Source: Pisaster brevispinus (lineage: Eukaryota > Echinodermata > Asteroidea > Forcipulatida > Asteriidae). Taken from it: 64,000 nucleotides of DNA. The stretch is taken from assembly GCA_023634235.1 (NCBI GenBank), contig JAMKCF010000050.1, positions 496,001 to 560,000 of the forward strand, read 5' to 3'. The notes beneath the pieces are model-generated. The model made no database searches. It had not been told where the DNA came from and saw only the letters and a program-made list of their open reading frames with translations. This document shows positions 33,005 through 44,400 of the stretch, one piece after another. The stretch's first letter is position 1. Every line of letters starts with the position of its first letter. Made by a program: the position numbers and the translations under genes.

Positions 33005-36000
33005 GTGAAGGTTGCATCACTTTCAATTGCGCCAATTAAGTGGCAAGCCTGCTGCAAGCTTGCTGCCATCTTGCCACAATTAAGACCTCCTGTCTGCAGA
33101 AGCGATGCTGAAGGCTATAGCTAGAACTGATGAAAGGAACTGAAAGCAAAAAGATGCAACAAAAGCGTATTCCTGAATGATTTGTTTTTCAGTTTATTGA
33201 CATTCAGTAAAACACATAATACTATAATTTAAGCATCAGTATCACCAAAGTGATGTGAAAACCAAGATATTGTTTTTTGGTTTTAATGCCCAACAGTTTT
33301 TAATTTTGTCCAAAAAATATTAGCGGTTCAAAACTTTTATGTAAATAAGGTTAAAAAAGTATATAGCACTGCAATAGGCTAATATGTGACCTGTCACCAC
33401 AAAAGGGCTGTAAAGTCAGTCTCTATAGAAATTAAGATTGTATGCTTAAATGAAAGAGAATTTAATGAGCTTTAAAATGGAAGGTCACACAACTCAATAG
33501 GTCACACGGTTCCAGAGTTATGACAATTCTAGCCGAGCCAGGTCGGTTCCATTTATTAAAACAAAAAGTCGAGAAAAACCAATGTTTAATGAAAACATGT
33601 ATTTACGAAATTGTTCGCCTTTAATAACATAAAAGTTTATTGTTACAACTGACAAAATTTATACATAAATTGAAGTAAACATTAATTTTTCACTTCTACA
33701 TTTACATAAAATCTTTTCGGCCCAGACAAAATGTGTCACTCCCATGGGGGAAAGCCCCTAGTAACTAGGGTTATTATTTTAGTAGTACAAAAGCGTTGCC
33801 AAGGCAAACAAAGATAAAACTCTTTACAAAAATAAAAAATTGGCAAGGTCAATGAAAAAGCGAATATCCGCTTTAAAGCGGATATTTCACAGGGCCTTCT
33901 CATCCTCCAAAAAGTCTTCAACTCCATCGTCCTCCTCATCCCTTTTGCGCTTATGTGTTTCTTCCTGGGGAGGAAGGGGGCAAGTAATGTTGGCCCTGCG
34001 GTCTTGGGCACAAAAAGAACTGATGGTCTTGTATAAGTACCAACGTCTCTTCAGGCTAAGGCTCGGAGGGGGAATTACCTCTGGCAGGCCAGTTGGGAAT
34101 GTCTCTGTGAGAAGGAGCTTCGTGGTCGTTAATTGTCTCGCTGTCACTAAATTCCCTGGTCAACACAGAGCCTGGAGCGTTCCTGCGAAAATTGAGGTGG
34201 TGCATTGCCTTGATCCCTACAAAAGGTTTGAAATAGGGATCAAGGAATGACTTCCAGTCATAAATTGGAACTATGACATCTCCAAGCTCTGTGCCGACAA
34301 TCTGAGGGATGTTTACACCTGATTGGGAGCTTGACCTGCAAACATCAGCTATGTCGTCAAGGCAGGACACATGAGATCTAATGTATCGCTGCTTCAACAG
34401 GCCGAAACTCCAGTCAGGTGCAAACTTAGTGTGGCCAGCAACTAAAAACCCCAGGTGAATTTCATCATGCGGACCCGTCAAGACCCTCCACATTAAGTAC
34501 CATATCATAAACTTGTTTTTATTTTGCCCACTACAGTTATCACAGTGGAGGTATACGCTCACCTAAACTGTAGTTGGCAAAACAAAAATCTGAGATGACA
34601 GCATTTGCACCCTTGGTGGTGATCATGCCCTCGTCGATCAGGAAGTTGACTTGACGGCTAAGCCCCTCACAGTGTATTCCAAAGATTCCGCATTTCCTTG
34701 GGGTCATGAAGTAGATGGGTCCCGGTTGTTCTGGATCATGTGGATAGAAAATCTGCAATGATCAATCAAAAGAGGGAAATTTTCAGTTGTATTAAATAGT
34801 AACAAATAAATGAACGACCGACCGACTGAACGAATGAACAAACAAACAAACAAACTACGAACCTGTTGGGCAAAGTCAAAACTGTAATGCATTGCTCCCT
34901 CTGTTGAGTTTGGCGGGTGTTGTCCTAGCTGGGCTGGATTGTGTTTTATCACCTCCTTAGCAGCAACGACATTGTTCCTGTAAACTTGCCGTTCCAAGTC
35001 AACAACCCGCAGATGCTCCAGATGCTTGTCCAGGAGTTCCCGCTTGGTCTCTACGCTGGTGTTGGCACCGTGGTAGATATTCTGACTATACCGCTGACAC
35101 GTCCAGCACAGATCCGTCCACGGCTTTGTCGTCAGTATGAATGGAATGTGACGCTTCCATGCAGTGATAAAAGATGTCCTGCCCATCACCCTGTGGTCTA
35201 AAAATAACATGTAATGGATATTAAATTTTAACATACTGCAGGTACATTGATGTTTCATCTCACTGAAATAATAGTTTCGCATCAAATAAATCAGAGATTA
35301 GGCAAAAAAAAGAGAAAAAAGTTGGTGTCTGGTCTGCGTGCAAGATGATTTTGATCGTGTGCGCCAACGTTTTTTTCCAAAATTGTCCACAATAGCTACA
35401 ACAACGCCGGGGCAACTAGACCCAGTGATAGATCCGCTACGACTGCGAGGTTGATGTTGAATGCCTGATAGTAGTCCATGGGTGCGGTTTGAAGTTACGA
35501 TGACATGCGATGGCACAAAAAAAATTACCCCCCCCCCCCCATCATTTCTGGAACTTTGGTCTGACCAGAGAGCAGAGACCGACTTTTTGGGGGGGCCTTA
35601 ACTTGTGAATAAAGTACTTCCAAACTTATAACCTGCCATTAGCTGCATTCAGATCTTGTAGGCTCTTTCTGTACTTTCGCCAAATGGATGTCCTGTTCTC
35701 CACTGCTGGGAGAAGCCTGTACCTCGGATCTGATGATTTGACAGATGGGACTCAGCCTGGTATGGTCAATGCCCTCTCCTCGGCAAACTTAGTGACGAAC
35801 GTCACAGCCCGCTCGATGTTTTCGAGACAAATTTTCCGGACGATTTGTTGTGCGCCACCGCTTCTCTTTTCCATAACCTCAATGCCATTGGCGGCATAGT
35901 GCTTCATCAGTTTGGTTATGTACTTGTCACTGACCCTTGGAGATAAAAAGTTAAATACAAAAACTAATTACTAAATAAAAAATGTAAGAATATGAAAGAT

Positions 36001-38148
36001 GTTAATTGCAAAAGAAAGCAACCGAAATCAACCTTTGCTTTATTTAAGTTTTGGTGTTAGCGACCCCCCTTGAACCCAACAAATTAAAAAATGTCTTAGA
36101 ACTGTACAGGGATTAGAGAGGGGAACTTGCTTTTCCCCCACATTTAAAATCCTAATGCCAACCTAGGTTACCGCCACTGATTAAAAAAAAAACAGGAAAA
36201 AGAGTAAATTAACTTCAATGTCAGGGATTTGACTTTAGAAGATGTAAGCAAAATTTGATTCTTGAAATGTATTTTCCAACTTACTTGTAAATGAAGCAAT
36301 ATGAGTCTCTACAGACTCGAAGCCCATCAATATGGTAGCCCATTGTACAGTTGTAGACCTTTTGCGCTGCCGTTCTTTCTGTTCCTGTTTGGTGGTCTCT
36401 GTCATTGGTCCGGCTCGAACACCACTGGTGGACAATTTCCCAAGCAAGAACATCATTTTCTCCCGTGGGTCAAGGGCATGCTTTTGCAGACGGGTACGGA
36501 AGATGTAGTCATCAGCGAACTTGTGCGTGCACCCAAGGCCTCTGTATGGGTTCTTACACCGACATCCGCGAGCCCTGATGATTTCCATTTCCTATTATAA
36601 GAAGAGAAACATTTATTACGATTAATAAAAGACTGTCAGTAGCTAAACCTGCCTCATCACAGGTATCTAAAAGCCGATGAAAAGGAATGCACAAATAAAG
36701 TACAAGTACTGTCCTACCAGACGCAGTATAAAGCTGCTTGTATCAGGTATTGTGATGATCAGTTTGGCCTTGGCCCCAACTACACATGTATTGTAATTTA
36801 GAAAAATTCAATTAAAAAATAATAATAAACGCTTCATTAATTGATTATCTTTTAAGCTAATTTTGACTTATTTAGTTTCGGACATACTATTTATCTGCAT
36901 CGATTGATACAACAAAATATACAAAATATATTTTATTCTTCAGATTTTAGTTCACATGTGCATGCAGGCCTACATCTCTGTATGGGAAAGCTAATGTGTG
37001 ACTGTGAGTGTGACTGTCATCAGTCATGACTGTGAGCATTATATTTAGCGGAATCGCATTAGAAAATAAAAGCCCAAACCTTTTGGTCATCTTCTGACAT
37101 AAATTCTGGGTCTCCATTGGCGAGTAGGGCATCAATTCTTGTCTAAATTACCAAGAAGTTCTCCTCCTCATCGCTGTCGATGTCCATGGGCTCGATTTCT
37201 TCCTCCTCCTCCTCCTTGTCATCGTGATCATCACTATCGTCGCGATCGCGTTCACGTTCGTCATGCTCGTAGAAATCATCCTGTTCTTCGGGAGTTAATG
37301 TGCTGTCTTCGTCGTTGGAATCAACCCCATCACCTAAGTAGTCATCAATTAATTTCAGGACATTTTCCGAATCTATGGCGTTCAAATCTAGACACTTGGC
37401 GTCATTAATTGCCTCTGAAATTCGTCTTTCGATGTCACAATCTTTTCTCTTCACATTTGCCGGCATCTTGAACGAACCATGAAAACCCGGAAGCAAACAC
37501 TGAAACTACGCATGCTCAGTTGTCAGGTGCTCAATTCTGGCCAATCGTGTCGCTTCTTCTACTCCTTTCAGACGATTGTTTACAAAAGAAAGCGATTTTA
37601 CAGTCTATTTCATTGGTTTATTTCTTGCAAGTAATTGATTATTGTCAGTTACAGCCAATCAGAAATAAGCTAGTAATAAAAATACATGACTTCACCTGCA
37701 AAGCAGATCAAAATGGCGACTTACACATGGTTTGGAACGTAGGACACAGAGGCAAAATTTCGCTACTAAATCATTGTTTTAACAAATTTCCTGCAAGTTT
37801 CAAGCACGATGCCTGACACTAAAGTACTAAATTGTAATATTTAAGGCAAATTTTGACTCTCAAACTTCACAGAATGTAAGTTTAAGGTGTAAAATAAACA
37901 AAAATTGTATTTTCAACATTGTACGTGCATTTCGACCTATTTTGGACCATAACTCAAAATGGTACTTTGCAGGTTTACGGCCCGTTCGTGGTGGCGGGTC
38001 ACATATTATAGAACTTTAAAAAAGATTTCTGCAAGCTTGCTGCACGCTTGCCGCACGCTTGCTAGCAAACTTGCCGCAAGCTTGCCAGCAAGCTTGCTGA
38101 AAGCAAGCACATTTTGGGTTTTGGGTTTTTTAATTTTGCGCAAGGGGA
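33005..38148 (-). mobile_element. Element B: transposon carrying a DUF7869-type gene
   Basis: The right end (38,030-38,148) has GCAAGCTTGC-type palindromes and then GCGCAAGGGG, matching the right end of element A (CCGTAAGGGG). At the left, only the 3'-UTR-like block (33,005-33,215) with two palindrome variants remains; sequence beyond it is the polymerase pseudogene, so the left terminus has been lost or replaced. The interior is filled by a five-exon minus-strand transposase gene. No target duplication can be defined. Confidence 0.55.
33887..37466 (-). pseudogene. DUF7869-type transposase gene of element B (inactivated)
   Basis: Exon 1 (37,466-37,080) starts MPANVKRKDCDIERRISEAI, is very acidic and has an in-frame TAG at 37,143. 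Exon 2 (36,591-36,285) has CRCKNPYRGLGCTHKFADDY and, after a one-base frame slip, MGYHIDGLRVCRDSYCF. Exon 3 (35,935-35,632) has IERAVTFVTKFAEERALTIP then TGA where CGA (Arg) is expected. Exon 4 (35,197-34,863) has KPWTDLCWTCQRYSQ and MHYSFDFAQQ. Exon 5 (34,752-33,887) holds PGPIYFMTPRKCGIFG, GANAVISDFCFANYSLGE, a frame slip, VYLHCDNCSGQNKNKFMIWY, VAGHTKFAPDWSFGL, IVPIYDW and the C-terminus SLSLKRRWYLYKTISSF in a third frame. LHCDNCSGQNKN with Asp/Asn and GHTKFAPD are the family's RNase-H-like hallmarks. At least two stops and three frame slips make it dead. Confidence 0.8.
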
Positions 38149-38149
38149 G

Positions 38150-39290
38150 ATCCCTTTTTTCAATTGAAGTATATCAACGTCACTGGTCTTTCAAAACATG
38201 TGGCCTAAAATGTTATGCCACCCTGCCAAATTTTGCCACCCTGCTAAAAATGTCACCACCCTGCTAAATTCTCCCATTGAATTCTTCCCCATTCTCCACT
38301 GTCTTCACAGTTTGTCTAGGTATACATGTACAATGTTTACCGCACTTTGTTGAATGTATAGGAAGAGTTTGCCAGCATTAAAAGTCAGCAGTACTGTAGT
38401 ACCATTTGTAATCAAACAGATTTGGATGCAATGTATGCAACATGTAATATTCATTCTGAATTTATCATCAATATTTTTTGCCATTTTATAATTCAAATCA
38501 TCGTTAAAACAAAGTATTTCAGAAAACAAAATAAATCACAAGTAAAAGTCCTTAAATGAACCTTAAGTACCCACAACACCTCAAAAGGATGCAAAGAGTA
38601 CAGTCCAAAATGATGCTGTCATCTATTCAAGACCACAGGCATAAAAAACAATTTGTCTGTTATGGTGGCAGTATTGGTTCTTGATTATTACTATAAAATA
38701 CTGTGCTGTAAAAAGAATTCAAATTGTAAACACAATCGGAATGGTAAAAAGGTGCTTGAAAAACTCATGGGTTACATCTTGTCTCTCACAAAATAAAACC
38801 CCCATAACAAACAAACTAAACACTGGAATGGTAATGAAGGTAGCGCCAACAAAGACATTTTAAAATTAGCGGGATGGAGGGATGTGCAGGGGACCTTACC
38901 CCTCCCCCCCCTCCCACACACACACAGTAATGTATGCCATTCCATAAATATGTTACAGTAAACAATGTCTTTGAACTTCATTCAAAGCAGAGGATATAAG
39001 CAATAAACAGTTTCACCTACAGCAAATTCCTTAAAACAGCAAATACTACCAAAGTGAACTCATGTAAACTTCATTTTTTTGATAAAATTGGGAGTTTTGT
39101 TCGCTTATCAAATTTCATCTCTTTTCACTGAAAAATATTCACGAATGAAAATTACATAACACATGAAAAGCATTCTCGAAGTGGTTAAAACTGCCATAAA
39201 AGATCGTTTACTTATGGTCGGTAATTATAAAATGAAGTTATGGCAATAGACCTGAAAGAATCGAACATGAGGGATATTATAACCTCTTGA
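38150..39290. other. Noncoding stretch right of element B
   Basis: AT-rich, with a C/G-rich simple patch at 38,900-38,930. No gene supported. Confidence 0.4.
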
Positions 39291-39299
39291 CTGTAACAC

Positions 39300-40565
39300 G
39301 TTTTCACGAGATGATATAATCCATGTCCGAGAGTTGGCTGGGCTGAATGCGGGATAATATTATCTCGTAATAAAAACAAGTTTTAATGAGATAACAATAT
39401 ACATGTCCGAGAGTTGGCGAATGCTGAATGTGGAATAATGTTTTCAAGGAATGGAACAAGTTGCTGCGAGATAATATTATCCATGTCCAGGAGTTGGCGG
39501 GGGGTTGGATGTGGGACATTGTCCCGAACCCAGAAAAGAACAGGTTTTCACGAGATAAAATTGAAGATGTCCGAGAGTTGGCGGGGGCTGCATGTGGGAT
39601 AATGTTATCCCAGAAAGGAGCAGGTTCTCACGAGATATGTTATCCATGTCCGAGAGTTGAAAGGATAATACATGTGTAGTATCCCAGAATGGAACAAGTT
39701 CTCATGACTAAGTAGGATTTGAAACTTTGCATGGTGGAAGTATAACTAAGTAAGGCTTGCGGTAACACCATGTGGAAATCTCTTTTGAGTAGTGTAGGTT
39801 CTGAAATGAACCGGTGGTAAACGACTCAACGTTTCGATCAGTATGCTCTGATCGTCTTCAGGAGAATGAGTTCTCATGAGATAATATTATCCAAGTCTGA
39901 GAGTTGGCTGGTGCCGATTTTGGGATAATATTATCCCAGCCAGAATGGAACAAGTTTTCATGAGATAATATTATCCAAGTCTGAGAGTTGGCTGGTGCCG
40001 ATTTTGGGATAATATTATCCCAGCCAGAATGGAACAAGTTTTCATGAGATAATATTATCCAAGTCCGAGAGTTGGCTGGTGCTGATTTTGGGATAATATT
40101 ATCCCAGAATGGAACAAGTTCTCATGAGATAATATTATCCAAGTCTGAGAGTTGGCAGGGGCTAATTTGGGGATAATATTATCCCAGAATGGAACAAGTT
40201 CTCATGAGATAATATTATCCAAGTCTGAGAGTTGGCAGGGGCTAATTTTGGGATAATATTATCCCAGAATGGAACAAGTTCTCATGAGGTAATATTTTCC
40301 AAGTCTGAGAGTTGGCAGGGGCTAATTTTGGGATAATATTATCCCAGAATGGAACAAGTTCTCTTAAAATAATGTCCGAGAGTTGGCTGTAGCTGAATGT
40401 GGGATATTATTATCAAAGAATAAAACAAGTTCTCACGAGATAACTTATCCTTGTCCAAGAGTTGATTATGGCTGAATGGGAATAATGTTATCCCAGAAAG
40501 GAACAAGTTCTCACGGGATGTTGTTATCCATTCCGAGAGTTGGCGAGGGCTGAATGCGGGATAAT
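39300..40565. repeat. 80-bp minisatellite with palindromic core
   Basis: About 13-16 units of roughly 80 bp run across this block. Each unit carries GAGATAATATTATCCAAGTC, a GAGAGTTGGC segment, then GGGATAATATTATCCC (a perfect 16-bp palindrome) and AGAATGGAACAAGTTCTCAT. Units at 40,050-40,370 are almost identical at period 80. Those at 39,870-40,050 have period about 87 through an AGCC insertion, and the outer units are diverged. A 170-bp unrelated segment (39,700-39,870) interrupts the array. Confidence 0.9.
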
Positions 40566-40569
40566 ATCA

Positions 40570-41400
40570 AAAAAGAGGAATTTGAACAACACGTAGATAA
40601 CACCTTTGATTTCTACAAACGCGAGAGTTACAAACAAAGTAATATTTAACACAATGTTGTAGTTATTTTTTTACAACATTATGTAAACATCATTCAACAA
40701 ATCGAATCACAATCCAGAAATTAAAGACATCAAAATAATAAATAGTACAGACGAAAACCTATTTTATTTGTATGTCAAATTTTTGATTTGCTTTCTGTAT
40801 AAAAGGCATCATCATGTTTAACAGTTTTATATTACAAACAATCCTGCACACAAGTAAAAAGGAAGATCATTTTTAAAAATGAATTTTAGTTTACATCGAA
40901 AAGCTATCTTTTGACAAGTTCCTTAAATATCACCCTATAAAATAATTTTACAGTGAAATTTCAAAATGTATTTTAACAAAGCACCCTCTCAAACTATTTT
41001 AGGATGAACTTCGGCAAATGTATTTTATGTATAGGTTTGTTTAATTTTAAGCCCCATTAGGACCAGATTAACCAATACGAATCACACCAAACAAACATGG
41101 CAACAGCTAAGCCCTGTTACCCCCCCCCCCCCCCATAATATCATTATTTACTGCAAGCCTGCGGGTGGTCCCAACTATCTGGGCGGATTTGTTGTATGGT
41201 CATCACTGGTCAAGCGATCATGATTGTTAATCGGATCATGATTGGGGCAGTTGTGTTAATTTTATTGCCGAAATAAAAATATGTTTATTTGTTTTGCTGT
41301 CCTCTAATAAAAACGTTCTTGTTATAAGAGGTACTCTGGCCAGTTCCAGTGATCTTGTTATAACGAGAGTCGACTGTATTTTTTTTCTGATAAATTATAA
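40570..41400. other. AT-rich noncoding stretch
   Basis: Contains a C run at 41,119-41,135. It includes the region downstream of the gene ending at 41,404; no clear polyadenylation signal could be assigned. Confidence 0.4.
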
Positions 41401-41403
41401 AAA

Positions 41404-44400
41404 CTACTGATGGGAATCCTCTTCCATAGAACTAACGTTACTGTCTGAACCTTCAGCCGCCTCCTCTTCCTCCTCCCCCTCCTCTTCCTCCTGTGCCCTT
41501 ATCTGCATGAGTGCAGCTACCTTGGTCTTTATCTGCCTCTGCAGCACTGTGTTCGATTGTACACAAATGACATTTATCTCTCCCCTCACTGCATGAGAAG
41601 CAGATTCACCTGTTAAAAAGGAGAAGCCAAAAAACCCTGTTATTGTTTCAACCTGAAAGATGAAATACGTGCCAACTTCCTCCCCTAAAGCTGTTTTACC
41701 GCAGGAAATGCTGTACTCTTCATTCAAGAAAGATATAACTGAACCCCCCCCCCCAAAGAAAAAAAAAAAAAAACGTTATCAGCTGATTTCGACTGCAACA
41801 TTTTGACAAGAACGTGCACAAAACAACCCTTTTTTCACGAGATTTTGATGGGTGAACAGGTTGGTTTATTTGTGTCTAGTTTGAAAAAATGAAGGGTAGA
41901 ATGAATTAATTCTTCCCCAAAACTCATTATCCACGCTTTAAAATTGTTTCAAGATCCCATTAAACGAATGAGAACGTGTGCCTTTTTGTTTTGGCAGCCG
42001 CTGGTCGCCACTTGTTTTGTTTGTAGATGGCGATAGCAGCAAATCAAAATCATACTAGCACTCTGCAAATTGTACGTATGACCTCTTCATATCTTCAACA
42101 AGGGAGGTTGGGAATGAATTTAGTTTTAGTCATGCCGTTTTCCCACTATCTTTTCAGAGGGCTAGGGGTGGGGTTAGCTGCTACTCGAGTAAGGTACTTA
42201 CCATTTGCTGTCAGGTCAATCACCCAATCACCATGACTGATGTCTTTGAAGACTTGTCCAAGTATGTCATCATTAACACAAATATCAGACATGTCACCTG
42301 ATGTACTAGCCCCATCTCTCCTCCAAGTTGCTTTCACCATATGTGTCATGACTGAGGTATAAGAAAAAAAGGTCCAATAACATTGAAATTACTAGGACAC
42401 AAATATATACCATACACAGAAGGCACGCTGAAGCCTTGTTTTGTTTATTACTTATTGTTTCCCTTGGGGTGGGGGCAATTTCATTTTAATGCTTGTTTTA
42501 AGAGATAAAGTGTTCATTCAAACCAACAATTTGAGTGGCAAGTTCAGCCAAAGTCAGTGCATTTGCGATGACCTTTCAAAATGTCTGTAGTCCCCATGTC
42601 ATCATGGAAAGTGGATGATGAGGACGTAAAGCAGTTTCCAACCCATTAACATGTAGTAAATGAGTGTGTTGGGACGGGATTGCCCTTCCCAAATTTAGAA
42701 CCTCAACTAGTGAGCTCCTATGCGAAAATTATAATCTTAAAACGGCCACTTTGCCTATCATTGATTTAACATGAAACACCGTGTTTACAGTTGGTGTGGG
42801 TGCGTGAGTAGGCGTTGAACTCTAAACGAAAGGAATATATTTACCCTTCTTTTGTGCTTGGTAGCTGTAGAGGTTGGTGAGCCTCTGGAAGTCCTTGGAT
42901 TTTAAGTACCTCCTAACGTTGGAGATGGTGTCTGGAGAGGTCTTAATAAAAATGCTTCCCTCGAGCTGTCCGTAAGTCTTAGCCACAGTGTCAATGTCCT
43001 CTAGGCCGGCTGTGCTCTCCTATAGTGGAAATTAAACAATGTTTCTTATAGCCATGGGTTGATGGTGACATTATTGACCGTAACTACATGTCTCTCTTTT
43101 TTACATTAGATGTTTGTTGTTGTAAACTCTATGTGAGTTGTTGGGCAGCAGTTCGTAAAACTCCGATTTTAGAGAGGCGGTGCGAAATTGTATAAACAAA
43201 TTATATATATATAATTTTTTTTACAAATTAAAGGTTTCCAGCATGTTTTATGTACAGTGTATTTCACGTACCTCCATATCTGCTATCAATGCCACCGCCC
43301 CGGTAAAGCCTTCTACTTGCTGCAACACCCTCTCGTCAAGCACAGGAAGAAAAACTGCGCAACACTCCCCATTCCTTAATGATTGTGGAGGTTGCCCGTT
43401 TTCATCTGCTGTTTCAAGCTTTGCCCTCCATTCCACCGCGTCTCGCACAAATGCCATGAAGGGCCTTGGAATTCCCTGCTTGAAGTTGCATCCTGAAGAT
43501 AAACATTATTGGAATTATCAACACTCAGTGTATTGAGTCACAAAATCACAAGGAATCATTTATGGGTCTTACAATTTTTGTTCCAATTTAATTGTTAAAT
43601 AAATGGGTTTTACCATTTCTGTGCAATTTCTTCTCATTCGTTTGAAAATAAATAAACTATTTGTGAAAAATTACCTATGAAGGGTTGGAGGGCACTCTCT
43701 TTGGCATGTACCGGGTAAATGCGCTCGGCCTCCTCCCATGATGGTACAGACAGCTGCACCATCATCTCCTTTTGGACGACCAGCAGCTTTTTTATCCGGT
43801 CTGCCTCCAAACCCATCCCCTTCAAAGTGAGACTCTCGCTCACTACCTCGGCGAGCAACTCAAACTTGGTTGCCTCAGGCAACCCCTGCAACTTCATGAA
43901 GACCTATAAATTATAAATAATAATAACTGAAATTGTTTAAGATGCATTGCCAAAATGTGTCAGTCACAAAAGATGATTTCAACGTAATGATTACTCAGTA
44001 AATTATGATTGAGTAATGCATTGCTGAGTAGCCTCACACAAGATGACATTCTGGGTAGAGTGGTTTCTACAACTAGCATCCTACACGCAGGAAATTACGG
44101 TACTGCAATTTTCAGAAACATCACTGTGTTTTGACTTTGCCATTGTACATAAAATTTACTTACAGTTTGTTTTAGACTCTTCCCTGTCTTTTCCTCCTGC
44201 TGGAAGATTGCTGACAGCTTGCCAAAGCACCTTATGGAGAGCTGAGCCAACTGGAACGTTGGCTCAAGTGTCTTCAGTTCCTGGAGTAACAGGGTTTTAG
44301 TGTAATGAAAGCAAGTGATTTAGCATGTGGGTAAAAAAAGCAACTTTTTACATAATGTATCTGGATATTGACCATCACTGTTGTTTTGAAGTCATAAAAA

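Noticed and set aside
35298..35520. 72-codon minus-strand frame within the intron before exon 4 of element B's gene
   Set aside because: It does not match the family at this position and lacks splice sites on both sides; probably an unrelated insertion.
37139..37408. 89-codon plus-strand frame rich in Arg/His/Pro
   Set aside because: It is the antisense of the Asp/Glu-rich first exon of element B's gene.
39783..39870. CGTTTCGATCAGTATGCTCT followed by GATCGTCTTCAG, reminiscent of sequences seen in Penelope-like elements
   Set aside because: Only about 70 bp and no reverse transcriptase or endonuclease nearby; too little to call.
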